Shown in pieces: positions 40,153 through 48,337 of a stretch of DNA of 64,000 nt. Under the pieces are notes generated by a model. That model saw only the letters and a list, made by a program, of their open reading frames with translations. It was not told the DNA's origin and searched no databases. A program made the position numbers and the translations under genes. The first letter of the stretch is position 1. Each line of letters begins with the position of its first letter. The stretch lies in assembly GCF_025133575.1 (NCBI RefSeq), contig NZ_CP104011.1, positions 4,596,965 to 4,660,964 on the forward strand. The letters are read 5' to 3'. The DNA comes from Pseudomonas sp. GCEP-101 (GTDB taxonomy: Bacteria; Pseudomonadota; Gammaproteobacteria; Pseudomonadales; Pseudomonadaceae).

Positions 40153-40293
40153 ATGCATGCCGCCCCTTACGCCCAGCAACCCCAGCCCCAGGAAGCCCCG
40201 CCGGATCGCGAGAGCCAGGTTCCCGAGGACTTCCCCGAAGAAGTGCCCATGCAGCAGCCCCCGGAGGAACCGGTGCCGCGCCCCGAGCAGTGA
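40153..40293 (+). CDS. Small proline- and glutamate-rich protein (hypothetical)
   Basis: A 46-residue open frame starting 12 bases after the first G of a GGAGGA ribosome site at 40141. The product is almost all Pro, Gln and Glu (PQPQEAPPDRE, QQPPEEPVPRPEQ) and would be acidic and disordered. Its start and ribosome site are good and composition is unlike random GC-rich frames. It follows the double-PAS kinase by 66 bases. I do not recognise a family. Confidence 0.5.
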   Translation: MHAAPYAQQPQPQEAPPDRESQVPEDFPEEVPMQQPPEEPVPRPEQ

Positions 40294-40301
40294 TACCGCG
40301 C

Positions 40302-40464
40302 TGTAGGAGCGGGCCATGCCCGCGATCCGCCGGCGGGCCGGCGCTCAGTGCTGGTGACATGCCTGTCAGCGTCTGCCGGCCTGATGGATTTCGCGGATAA
40401 ATCCGCTCCCGCCATGCCCACCTGTAGGAGCGGGCCATGCCCGCGATCCGCCGGCAGGGCCGGC
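40302..40464. repeat. Short palindromic repeats downstream of the double-PAS kinase
   Basis: Two TGTAGGAGCGGGCCATGCCCGCGATCCGCCGGC units (from 40302 and 40424) flank a GCGGATAAATCCGC palindrome near 40392-40407. This is the start of a gene-free stretch of 930 bases, 40294-41226, that holds only repeats. Confidence 0.75.
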
Positions 40465-40514
40465 GCCTTGTTCGTGCTCGAATGTCGATCCTGTTTGACT
40501 GCGTCGACGTGGGC

Positions 40515-40780
40515 GTTCCCGCGCCGCTTCGGCGTGCGCGCGGACTTCCTGTTTCGCCCCCTCGGGCGAGTTACTTTCTCAAACGACAGAAAGTAACCAA
40601 AGGTCTCGCCCCGGACATCCGGTTTTTCGCTGAGGCGAAAAATACCCTCGCTCCATCGCAGTTCCAGGGGCACGCCGCGAAGGGCCATCCCTGGCCCATC
40701 GCGGCTCTCGCGGCATCCATGCCGCTCAACCCCTGGAACTTCGATTCCACTCGGCCTCCTGAACGGGGCGGTCGGAGTGT
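40515..40780 (-). repeat. Long interspersed repeat, copy 2 (inverted), with two hairpins
   Basis: This is the inverted counterpart of 88-338. The shared blocks run in the same order on the minus strand. The first hairpin has arms TTTTTCGC (40623-40630) and GCGAAAAA (40635-40642), a different sequence from the equivalent stem in copy 1. The second stem (GTTACTTTCT / AGAAAGTAAC on the minus strand) is nearly the same in both copies. Confidence 0.75.
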
Positions 40781-40887
40781 TCGGATGTTTTCCTGGAAGT
40801 CTTCAAAGCCAAAGCCGGGCCGTCGCGCAGTCGCTCTTCGTAGGGGCGAGGGGGGCGCCTAGTTCTTGCTCGCGAACCGCCCACACG

Positions 40888-41205
40888 GAACAGCGGACTT
40901 TGTCCGCCATCGCGTGCGCGGCACGCTCCTACAGGTGTGCTCCGGCGTGACGGGTTCGTAGGAGCGGACCTTGTCCGCGAAATCCGGTGAGGTGTACTCC
41001 GTAGCTCGGCAAGGCAGCCAACGTATCTCGCCCGTGCCGGAGTCGAGTGCGGCGCCAGCACGCTCTTCGAAGAGCCGCGCGGAACGCGACCTGTAGGAGC
41101 GGGCCATGCCCGCGATCCGTCGGCAGGGCCGACGGTCAGCACTGGTGACAGTCCTGTGAGCGTCTGGCGGTCTGATGGACTTCGCGGACAAGGTCCGCTC
41201 CTACG
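40888..41205. repeat. Short palindromic repeats upstream of the Yip1-like gene's 3' end
   Basis: Degenerate and intact units include GCGGACTTTGTCCGC (near 40900), AGGAGCGGACCTTGTCCGCG (40961-40981), TGTAGGAGCGGGCCATGCCCGCGATCC (from 41092) and GCGGACAAGGTCCGCTCCTAC (41184-41204). No coding region is supported between 40781 and 41226. Confidence 0.7.
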
Positions 41206-41226
41206 GGAGCCGGGATCCAGACCCGG

Positions 41227-41838
41227 CTATTCCTGCAGATATTCGCCCGACCCGTTCATCGCCTGGCCCCATAGCTCGAGGAAGCCGAACGCGGTGGTCA
41301 GCAGGACGAGGAAGCCGAAGCCCAGGATGCAGCCGGCGTAGAACACCGCGCTGCGCTGGGTGAGGCGCATGTAGATCGGCAGGCCGATGAACAGCAGCCA
41401 GGCGGAGTACGCCGTGGCCACGCCGGCGGCGAGGATCAGCAACCAGCGCGAGGGCAGCAGCGCGGCGACCCCGGCGAGCATCAGCGGCAGCGCCACGGCG
41501 GTGGAGAAGCCCATGCTGCGGTTGACGTTGGGGCGCACCTCGGTGCGGAACAGGACCCAGCGCGTCAGGTAGGCAATGATCACGATCCCGGCCACCAGGC
41601 CGACGTAGCACCAGAAGCTGAGCAACGCGCCGCTGGCCAGGCTCAGGTACTGGGTCTCGTCGTTGCCGGGCAGGCGCCAGCCCACCTGGGTGGTGCCGAT
41701 GAACAGGCACACCGCGGGGATCAGCGGCATCAGCAGCCAGAACGGCAGGTAGGCGGCCGGATACTGGTCCGAGCTGTCGCGCAGCTCGCGCCAGGCCTGT
41801 TCGGGGTGGACGAAGAAGTGGGTCAGGGGGAAGGTCAT
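41227..41838 (-). CDS. Yip1-family integral membrane protein
   Basis: A 203-residue membrane protein with five hydrophobic segments (about 35-55, 75-97, 120-140, 140-160 and 175-197). The N-terminal FFVHPEQAWREL motif before the first segment is typical of bacterial Yip1-like proteins. GAGGAGAACGCC precedes the ATG at 41838. It is 28 bases downstream of the small acidic protein gene 41867-42223, on the same strand, so the two may be co-transcribed. The function is unknown. Confidence 0.82.
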   Translation of the reverse strand: MTFPLTHFFVHPEQAWRELRDSSDQYPAAYLPFWLLMPLIPAVCLFIGTTQVGWRLPGNDETQYLSLASGALLSFWCYVGLVAGIVIIAYLTRWVLFRTEVRPNVNRSMGFSTAVALPLMLAGVAALLPSRWLLILAAGVATAYSAWLLFIGLPIYMRLTQRSAVFYAGCILGFGFLVLLTTAFGFLELWGQAMNGSGEYLQE

Positions 41839-41866
41839 GGCGTTCTCCTCGAGCCTCATGGAAAGA

Positions 41867-42223
41867 TCAGCGGCGGTCCCGGTGCCCCGGACTCAGCCCC
41901 TCGGCTACCTCGCTCTCGATCAACGAGCCGGGGTCTTCGTTGCCCGGATCGTTGATCTGCGCGCGGGCCAGTTCGGGATCGTCGATCGCCGGGTCGAGGT
42001 CGCTCTGCGGCATCAGCCCCTCGCCGCGGTCACGGCGGTCGAGCAGCGGCAGCAATTGATCGTGGAATTCCTGCTGCTGGGCTTCCGACAGCGCGGCGAA
42101 CCCGTGGTTGAGGATGTAGCGGGCGAGGATTTCCTCGCGGCTGTCCGCTTCCAGTACGCCGTCTTCGAGCAGCCGGCGAAGACCTTCCGAGCGTTCGACA
42201 TCCTGATGATCATTCCAGCCCAT
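41867..42223 (-). CDS. Acidic cytoplasmic protein of unknown function
   Basis: A 118-residue soluble, acidic protein. The N-terminal ~65 residues look helical (GLRRLLEDGVLEADSREEILARYIL); the C-terminal half is charged and likely disordered (PAIDDPELARAQINDPGNEDPG). I do not recognise the family. The ATG at 42223 is chosen because CGAGGTG is correctly spaced upstream; one at 42232 is also possible. It precedes the Yip1-like gene. Confidence 0.65.
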   Translation of the reverse strand: MGWNDHQDVERSEGLRRLLEDGVLEADSREEILARYILNHGFAALSEAQQQEFHDQLLPLLDRRDRGEGLMPQSDLDPAIDDPELARAQINDPGNEDPGSLIESEVAEGLSPGHRDRR

Positions 42224-42371
42224 CGTGTGCACCTCGCGATTCGGGTCGAGTGTGAGTGGCTCGGCACGAGCAGTGGCAGTGGGCGACGTCGTTCGCGGCG
42301 CCTATGGGGATGACCCGGGCAGGGCGCCGGGTGTTCGACGCCAGGGACGAACGGTTGCGCCATGCGATGGC

Positions 42372-42500
42372 GGCGCTCCCGTAGGAGCGGACCTTGTCCG
42401 CGAAATCCACCCGGCGGGTGCGTGCTGCCGGGTGATGCCGGGCGGGGCGCCGGCCTTGCCGGCGGATCGCGGGCGTGGCCCGCTCCTACAGGTGGCATGG
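42372..42500. repeat. Short palindromic repeats in the 42.2-42.6 kb spacer
   Basis: A GTAGGAGCGGACCTTGTCCGCG unit (42380-42401) and a GGCCTTGCCGGCGGATCGCGGGCGTGGCCCGCTCCTAC unit (42452-42490) are set back to back. 'GATGCCGGGCGGGG' occurs twice (about 42434 and 42537). The rest of 42224-42647 shows only the leader of the next gene. Confidence 0.65.
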
Positions 42501-42647
42501 CGCGGGCTCGCCGCATAATTCATCCGGCGGGTGGGTGATGCCGGGCGGGGTACACCTTCATCGCGCGGAATGAACCTTGGGCGTGGATTGTGGCCAGCCC
42601 AAGGACACGGGCGTGCTTCGCCCGAAGCCGAAGAGGAGACCTCGCCA

Positions 42648-42866
42648 ATGTCCACGTTCGCCCTTGCCTCGTGGTTCTGGATCGCCGTGGCGATCATCAT
42701 CGTGCTGCTGGACCTGTGGGCCATCGTCAGCATTTTTCGCAGCGACAAGGACGTGAATGCCAAGGCCCTGTGGTCGTTGCTGATCGTCATCTTCCCGGTG
42801 GTCGGGCTGGCCATCTGGGGTGTCGCCGGGCCGCGCGGGGTGGCCCAGGAACCGCCGGTGGACTGA
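42648..42866 (+). CDS. Small two-helix membrane protein (PLDc_N-like)
   Basis: A 72-residue protein with two hydrophobic segments (residues ~8-30 and 42-60) joined by a charged turn (FRSDKDVNAK). The second half, ALWSLLIVIFPVVGLAIWGVAGPRG, matches the short 'phospholipase D N-terminal' membrane module found alone in many Pseudomonas. GAGGAG lies upstream of the ATG. It probably sits in the inner membrane. Its role is unknown. Confidence 0.8.
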   Translation: MSTFALASWFWIAVAIIIVLLDLWAIVSIFRSDKDVNAKALWSLLIVIFPVVGLAIWGVAGPRGVAQEPPVD

Positions 42867-43002
42867 GCGCCAGCGCCACCCCGCAGGACCCATCGCATTC
42901 CGGCATGGCCGGCATCGCCCTATGGTATTGGCCGGTTGCCGCGCACGGCTCTTAGCATCTCGTTCGTCACTTTCATCAGCAGCCTGACAACGAGAACAAC
43001 AA

Positions 43003-44550
43003 GTGGACCTGGGAAAAATCCTGCGCCGCAGTGCGCTTTACTGGCCTGACCGCGAAGCCGTGGTCGACTCCCGCCTACGCCTCACCTTCGCCCAGCTCGA
43101 ACGCCGCACCAACCGCCTGGCCTCCGGCCTGCTGGCGCTGGGGCTGGAGCAGGGCGCCCACGTGGCGATCCTGGCGCTCAACCGCGTCGAACTGGTGGAG
43201 GCGGAAGTCGCGCTCTACAAGAACGCCATGGTCAAGGTGCCGATCAATGCGCGCCTGGCCGCCGACGAAGTCATCAGTGTGCTGAAGGATTCGCGCAGCC
43301 AGGCGGTGATCGCCGATGCCGCCTTCGGCGCGCTGATCAACCAGCGCCGCGGTGAGCTGCCGGACCTCAGGCTGATCGTCCCGCTGGCCGACGAGGGCGC
43401 CGACGTGCCCTACGCCCAGGTGCTCGAACGCGGCAGCGAGGCGCACATCAGCTGCGACCCGGCGGACGACGCCCTGGCCGTGCTGCACTACACCTCCGGC
43501 AGTTCCGGCGTGCTCAAGGCCGCCATGCTCAGCGTCGGCAACCGCAAGGCGCTGGTGCGCAAGAGTATCGCAAGCCCGACCGGGCGGTCCGGGCCGGGCG
43601 ACGTGATGGCCCACGTCGGCCCGATCACCCATGCCAGCGGCATGCAGATCATGCCGCTGCTCGCCGCCGGCGCGTGCAACCTGCTGGTGGAGCGCTACGA
43701 CGACCGCCTGCTGCTGGAAACCATCCAGCGCGAGCGCGTCACCCGGCTGTTCCTGGTGCCGGCGATGATCAACCGCCTGGTGAACTTCCCCGGCGTGGAA
43801 AGCTACGACCTGAGCAGCCTGCGCCTGGTGATGTACGGCGCCGCGCCCATGGCGCCGGCGCTGGTGCGCCGCGCCATGCAGGTGTTCGGACCGATCCTCG
43901 CCCAGGGCTACGGCGCCGGCGAGACCTGCTCGCTGGTCACCGTGCTCACCGAGCAGGACCACATCGCCGCGCTGGACGATCCCAGGCGCCTGGCCTCCTG
44001 CGGGCGCTGCTATTTCGACACCGACCTGCGGGTGGTCAACGAGGACTTCGAGGATGTGAAGCCCGGCGAGATCGGCGAGATCGTCGTGCGCGGGCCGGAC
44101 ATCATGCAGGGCTACTGGCAGGCGCCGGAGCTGACCGCCGAGGTCATGCGCGACGGCTATTACCTCACCGGCGACCTCGCCACGGTGGACGAGCACGGCT
44201 ACGTGTTCATCGTCGACCGCAAGAAGGAAATGATCATTTCCGGCGGCTTCAACATCTACCCCACCGAGGTCGAACAGGTGCTCTACAGCCTGCCGGAAGT
44301 CTTCGAGGCGGCGGTGGTCGGCGTGCCCGACGAGCAGTGGGGCGAGGCGGTCAAGGCGGTGGTGGTGCTCAAGCCCGGCATGCAGCTGGACGAGGCGCGG
44401 ATCATCGAGCTGTGCGCTGCGCAGCTGGCCGGCTTCAAGAAGCCGCGCAGCGTGGACTTCGTCCGCGAGCTGCCGAAGAACCCCAACGGCAAGGTCGTGC
44501 GCCGCCTGGTGCGCGAACCCTATTGGCAGCACCAGGAACGGCGGATCTGA
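43003..44550 (+). CDS. Acyl-CoA ligase / AMP-dependent synthetase
   Basis: Activates a carboxylic acid to its acyl-CoA through an acyl-AMP. The 515-residue ANL-superfamily enzyme has the phosphate loop YTSGSSG, YGAAPM, the QGYGAGET adenine segment, LTGDLA, the hinge DRKKEMIISGGFNIYPTEVE and a C-terminal catalytic Lys in NPNGKVVRR. It starts with GTG at 43003; no in-frame ATG fits better. It is first of ligase-dehydrogenase-MFS, all on the plus strand. The substrate cannot be read from sequence; size and context suggest a medium or aromatic acid. Confidence 0.88.
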   Translation: MDLGKILRRSALYWPDREAVVDSRLRLTFAQLERRTNRLASGLLALGLEQGAHVAILALNRVELVEAEVALYKNAMVKVPINARLAADEVISVLKDSRSQAVIADAAFGALINQRRGELPDLRLIVPLADEGADVPYAQVLERGSEAHISCDPADDALAVLHYTSGSSGVLKAAMLSVGNRKALVRKSIASPTGRSGPGDVMAHVGPITHASGMQIMPLLAAGACNLLVERYDDRLLLETIQRERVTRLFLVPAMINRLVNFPGVESYDLSSLRLVMYGAAPMAPALVRRAMQVFGPILAQGYGAGETCSLVTVLTEQDHIAALDDPRRLASCGRCYFDTDLRVVNEDFEDVKPGEIGEIVVRGPDIMQGYWQAPELTAEVMRDGYYLTGDLATVDEHGYVFIVDRKKEMIISGGFNIYPTEVEQVLYSLPEVFEAAVVGVPDEQWGEAVKAVVVLKPGMQLDEARIIELCAAQLAGFKKPRSVDFVRELPKNPNGKVVRRLVREPYWQHQERRI

Positions 44551-44561
44551 GGAGCACGACC

Positions 44562-45731
44562 ATGCAAGCGATTCAACCCAGCGCCAAGGCGCAGGCGATC
44601 ATCGACGACCTGCGCGGCTTCATCCGCGAGGAACTGTTGCCGCTGGAGCAGCGCGAGGGCATCCGCTTCGGCGAGAAGCACCCGCGCGAACTGCTGCGCA
44701 ACCTGTGGCGGCGCTCCTGCGAGCGCGGCTTCTACAACATCATGCTGCCCGAGGAACTGGGCGGCGCGGGCCTGGGCATCGCCGACCTGTGCGCGGTGAA
44801 GGAAGCCGCCGCCAGCAGCGGCGCGGTGCTGGCCGCCCATGTGCTGGGCGAGCTGAGCGGCCCGCCGCGCATCGGCCACCTGTTCCGCGTCGCCAGCGAC
44901 GAGCAGGTCGAACACTTCCTGCGCCCGGTGTGCCGCGCCGAGAAGGCCGTGTGCTTCGCCCTGACCGAGGCCGAGGCCGGCTCCGACGCGACGGCGATCA
45001 AGACCAGCGCACGCCGGGAAGGTGACCACTATGTGCTCGATGGCGCCAAGCGCTACATCTCCGGCGCGCCCTACGCGGATTTCGCCGTGCTGCTGGCGGT
45101 GACCGGGCCGGGCAAGGGCGCCGAGGGCATCTCGGCGTTCTTCGTCGACCTCGCCGCGCCCGGCGCGCAGGTGGTCTCCGACTACCAGGCGATGTCCGGC
45201 CCCGGCACCCACGGCGACATCCTCCTCGACGGGGTGAAGGTGCCGGTGGCGCACCGCATCGGCGAGGAGGGCAAGGGCTTCAAGCTGGCCATGGGGCGTA
45301 TCACCCTTAACCGTCTGCTGCACTGCGCAACCATGCTCGGCATGGCCGAACTGGCGCTCAACCTGTCGGTGGATTACGCCCGCACGCGGGTGCAGTTCGG
45401 CCGGCCGATCGCCATGTTCCAGGCGGTCAGCCACATGATCGCCGACATGGCCACCGAGCTGTACGCCGCGCGCAGCATGATGTACGCCACGGCGGCCAGC
45501 TACGACGCCGGCGGCGACATCCGCACGCAGTCGTCGATGTGCAAGGTGTTCAGTTCCGAAACCGCCTTCCGCATCGCCGACCGCGCGGTGCAGGTGCACG
45601 GCGGCGCCGGCCTGATCAACGGGCATCCGGTGGAGTGGCTGTTCCGCGCGACCCGTATGATGCGCATCCTCACCGGGACCAGCGAAATCCAGCGCAACAC
45701 CATCGCCAAGGGCATCCTCATGCCCGATTGA
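44562..45731 (+). CDS. Acyl-CoA dehydrogenase-like flavoprotein with altered active site
   Basis: A 389-residue protein of the FAD acyl-CoA dehydrogenase fold, with CFALTEAEAGSDATAI, YVLDGAKRYIS, the helix-G region ITLNRLLHC, RVQFGRPIAMFQ and a C-terminal HGGAGLINGHPVEWLFR. The base that usually abstracts the alpha proton is absent: the 'EGT' Glu of the MCAD type is Thr371 in RILTGTSE, and the alternative Glu of isovaleryl-type enzymes aligns with Asn250. It is 11 bases after the ligase. It may act on an unusual acyl-CoA, or not as a desaturase at all. Confidence 0.87.
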   Translation: MQAIQPSAKAQAIIDDLRGFIREELLPLEQREGIRFGEKHPRELLRNLWRRSCERGFYNIMLPEELGGAGLGIADLCAVKEAAASSGAVLAAHVLGELSGPPRIGHLFRVASDEQVEHFLRPVCRAEKAVCFALTEAEAGSDATAIKTSARREGDHYVLDGAKRYISGAPYADFAVLLAVTGPGKGAEGISAFFVDLAAPGAQVVSDYQAMSGPGTHGDILLDGVKVPVAHRIGEEGKGFKLAMGRITLNRLLHCATMLGMAELALNLSVDYARTRVQFGRPIAMFQAVSHMIADMATELYAARSMMYATAASYDAGGDIRTQSSMCKVFSSETAFRIADRAVQVHGGAGLINGHPVEWLFRATRMMRILTGTSEIQRNTIAKGILMPD

Positions 45732-45787
45732 TCGGGTGCCCGACCGCGCGAGCGCAGCACCCGACAAGAACAAGAGAGATAAGCGAC

Positions 45788-47074
45788 ATGCACAATTTCG
45801 ATGCCCGACACAACGCCTATCAGCCCCGCCGCGCCTGGACGGTCGCCTTCCTGCTGGCGGCCATGATGCTGGTGAACTTCCTCGACAAGGTGGTGACCGG
45901 CCTGGTGGCGGTGCCGATGATGAAGGAGCTGAACCTGACCCCGGCCGAGTTCGGCCTGGTCGGCGGCAGCCTGCACTGGCTGTTCTCCATCTCCGCGGTG
46001 GTCGGCGGCTTCCTCGCCAACCGCCGCTCCACCCGCTGGCTGTTGCTGGGCATGGGCGCCTTCTGGGCGCTGGTGCAGTTGCCGATGCTCTATGCCACCT
46101 CGCTGTGGACGCTGGTGGCCTGCCGGGTGCTGCTGGGCGTGGGCGAGGGACCGGCCTCGCCGGTGGCCACCCACGCGCTGTACAAGTGGTTCCCCGACGA
46201 GCGCCGCAGCCTGCCGGTGGCGCTGCTGCATTCGGGCAGTGCCATGGGGCTGCTGATCGCCGGGCTGATGATCCCGTGGATCAGCACCCACTACGGCTGG
46301 CGCAGCAACTTTGCAGTGCTGGCGATCTTCGGCGCCATCTGGTGCGTGGCCTGGTTCTTCTTCGGCCAGGAGGGGCGGCTGGGTGAAAGCCCGCGCGGCC
46401 ACGGCGGCGGCGAGCGCCTGCCGTACCGCCGCCTGCTGGGCGACAGCACGGTGCTGGCCAACTATTTCTGCCACTTCGCCGCCAACTGGTCGCTGGCGCT
46501 GACCCTGACCTGGGTGCCGGCCTACCTGGAAAGCGGCCTGGGCATGAGCGCGCTGAATGCCGGACGGCTGTTCGGCCTGTTCGTGCTGGTGACCATGCCG
46601 CTCAGCCTGTTCATGGCGTGGCTGTCGCAACGCCTGCTGCGAGCCGGGGTGAGCTCGCGGGTGGCGCGCGGCGTGTTCGTCTCGGCCTGCCTGCTGGCCA
46701 GTGGCGTGCTCTCCATCAGCCTGCTGGCGGACCTGCCGGTGGCGCTGCGCATGACCTACATGACCCTCAGCGGCGGCCTGGCGCTGGTGATGTACTCGGT
46801 GGGCCCGGCAATGCTCGCCGAGGTCACGCCCACCGCCCAGCGCGGCAGCGTTCTCGCCATCGGCAACGCCTTCGCCTCGCTGGCGGGGTTGAGCGCGCCC
46901 ATCGTCACCGGTTTCCTGGTGCAGCGCTCGGGCGGGCTGGACGGCGCCGGCTATGCCCACGGCTTCGCGGTCAGCGGCGTGCTGCTGGTGGTGGCGGGGC
47001 TGGTCGGCCTGGCCTGGATGCGCCCGCAGCGCTCGCGGGCGCAGCTCTCGGGCGAGATGGCCGGCGCCCATTGA
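45788..47074 (+). CDS. MFS transporter, probably for an organic anion
   Basis: A 428-residue inner-membrane carrier with 12 hydrophobic segments. The DKVVTG motif in TM1 and RSTRWLLL after TM2 resemble the anion:cation symporter family, which carries aromatic acids, hexuronates and similar anions. It lies 56 bases after the dehydrogenase on the same strand. Its likely job is to import the substrate that the ligase activates. GAGAGAT lies near the ATG at 45788. It converges on a LysR gene 21 bases away. Confidence 0.85.
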   Translation: MHNFDARHNAYQPRRAWTVAFLLAAMMLVNFLDKVVTGLVAVPMMKELNLTPAEFGLVGGSLHWLFSISAVVGGFLANRRSTRWLLLGMGAFWALVQLPMLYATSLWTLVACRVLLGVGEGPASPVATHALYKWFPDERRSLPVALLHSGSAMGLLIAGLMIPWISTHYGWRSNFAVLAIFGAIWCVAWFFFGQEGRLGESPRGHGGGERLPYRRLLGDSTVLANYFCHFAANWSLALTLTWVPAYLESGLGMSALNAGRLFGLFVLVTMPLSLFMAWLSQRLLRAGVSSRVARGVFVSACLLASGVLSISLLADLPVALRMTYMTLSGGLALVMYSVGPAMLAEVTPTAQRGSVLAIGNAFASLAGLSAPIVTGFLVQRSGGLDGAGYAHGFAVSGVLLVVAGLVGLAWMRPQRSRAQLSGEMAGAH

Positions 47075-47095
47075 TCGGCGGTGCCGAAGCGGCGG

Positions 47096-48043
47096 TCAAT
47101 CCGCGAGATTGACCGCCGGCAGGGGCGGGCGCTCGATCAGCTCGCCCTTCCACATGCCGTTGCGCACCACCTCCACCAGCAGCTCGCGCACCAGGTCGTG
47201 CACGCAGGACGCGGCGAAGCTCAGCGGCTTGTGCGCCGAGTGGGCGATGGAAATGGTGCGTTCGATCTGCGGCTCGACGATGCGCCGCGCCAGGGACTGC
47301 GAACCCACCTCGATGGGCGGCCAGTTGCTGATGGAAGCCGCCAGCCCGCTGACCACCAGGCCGGTGATGCCATAGGCGGACTGCTGCTCGTACTTCACGT
47401 CGAGTTCCAGCCCGGCCGCCATGGCCGCCTGTTCGATGCGCCGGCGCAGGTGCATGCCCCGTGGCGGCATCACCAGCGGCCGGCTGAGCGCCTCGGCCAG
47501 GGTGATGGTGTCGCCCGTGCTGGCCAGCGGCATCTGACCGACCCAGTAGAGCTGCTCGACGAAGATCGGCTCGGCGATCACGCCTTCGAGTTCCTCGGCA
47601 TTGGGCACGATGCCGAAATCCACCTTGCCCAGTTCGATGGCTTCGCCGCCTTCCTTGCTCAGGCCGTCGCGCACCACCAGGTCGATGCCGGCGAACTTCT
47701 CCTGCACGCGCTGGATGATCGCCGGCAGCAGCAGGGCAGAGGTGGTCACCGGGATCGCCACCGACACCCGCCCGCGTGGGTCGCCACGGCTGGACACCAG
47801 TTCGTCCTTCACCGAATCGATCTTCTGCACCACCGAACGGGCCACCTCGTACAGGCGCCGGCCGGCGTCGGTGAGGTCGATGCCGTCGTGCTGGCGCAGC
47901 AGCAATTGCACTTCCAGTTCGCTCTCCAGCATGCCGATCTGCCGGCTCAGCGCCGGCTGGGCGATATAGGCCTTGCGGGCAGCGGCGGAGAAGCTGCCGG
48001 CCTCGGCGATGGCGATCAGGTAACGCAACTGCTTGAGGGTCAT
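47096..48043 (-). CDS. LysR-family transcriptional regulator
   Basis: A 315-residue regulator. The N-terminal winged helix covers residues 1-60 (LKQLRYLIAIAEAGSFSAAARKAYIAQPALSRQI) and the effector domain runs from about 90. It resembles Nac/CbbR-like LysR proteins in this helix. It is divergent from the DUF1302 gene and convergent with the MFS gene, so it is a natural candidate to control both flanking operons. The start at 48043 gives the family-typical N-terminus; 48064 is an alternative. Confidence 0.9.
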   Translation of the reverse strand: MTLKQLRYLIAIAEAGSFSAAARKAYIAQPALSRQIGMLESELEVQLLLRQHDGIDLTDAGRRLYEVARSVVQKIDSVKDELVSSRGDPRGRVSVAIPVTTSALLLPAIIQRVQEKFAGIDLVVRDGLSKEGGEAIELGKVDFGIVPNAEELEGVIAEPIFVEQLYWVGQMPLASTGDTITLAEALSRPLVMPPRGMHLRRRIEQAAMAAGLELDVKYEQQSAYGITGLVVSGLAASISNWPPIEVGSQSLARRIVEPQIERTISIAHSAHKPLSFAASCVHDLVRELLVEVVRNGMWKGELIERPPLPAVNLAD

Positions 48044-48337
48044 CGTCGTGCCTTGTCCGGCCATGCCGGATTGTTATGGGGCCCATCTGAAGACGATATT
48101 TGTTCGTCGGCAGAGGGCTATTTAGTATCGAGCCATCCCCGTAAATCAAGGGTCGGTAACGATAAGCCAACAATCTGCAAAGTGTTCTGAAAGTTCATCC
48201 GAAGAATAATTCTTCGAATCAAAATATCCAGCTAATTCAATAGCCTGTGCTCGATAGCTCATGTTGCCTCATGTGCTTTCGAGGTGGGTCTTGTATTGCC
48301 TGAAGATCGCTCGAAAAGAATAAAGAGGATAAGAGTG
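48044..48337. promoter_or_regulatory. Divergent control region between LysR and DUF1302 genes
   Basis: The spacer is unusually AT-rich for this genome. It contains a perfect palindrome with a single central base at 48200-48216 (CGAAGAAT-A-ATTCTTCG), about 120 bases before the DUF1302 ATG. It is the best operator candidate here; a LysR tetramer site or another repressor site are both possible. Confidence 0.6.

Noticed and set aside
40294..41226. Short open frames in the repeat-filled spacer
   Set aside because: They cross the interspersed repeats, differ between copies of the same repeat, and lack ribosome sites.
43003..43285. Start of the acyl-CoA ligase at a downstream ATG instead of GTG
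   Set aside because: The conserved N-terminal segment (LGKILRRSALYWPDREAV) would be lost, so the GTG start is preferred.
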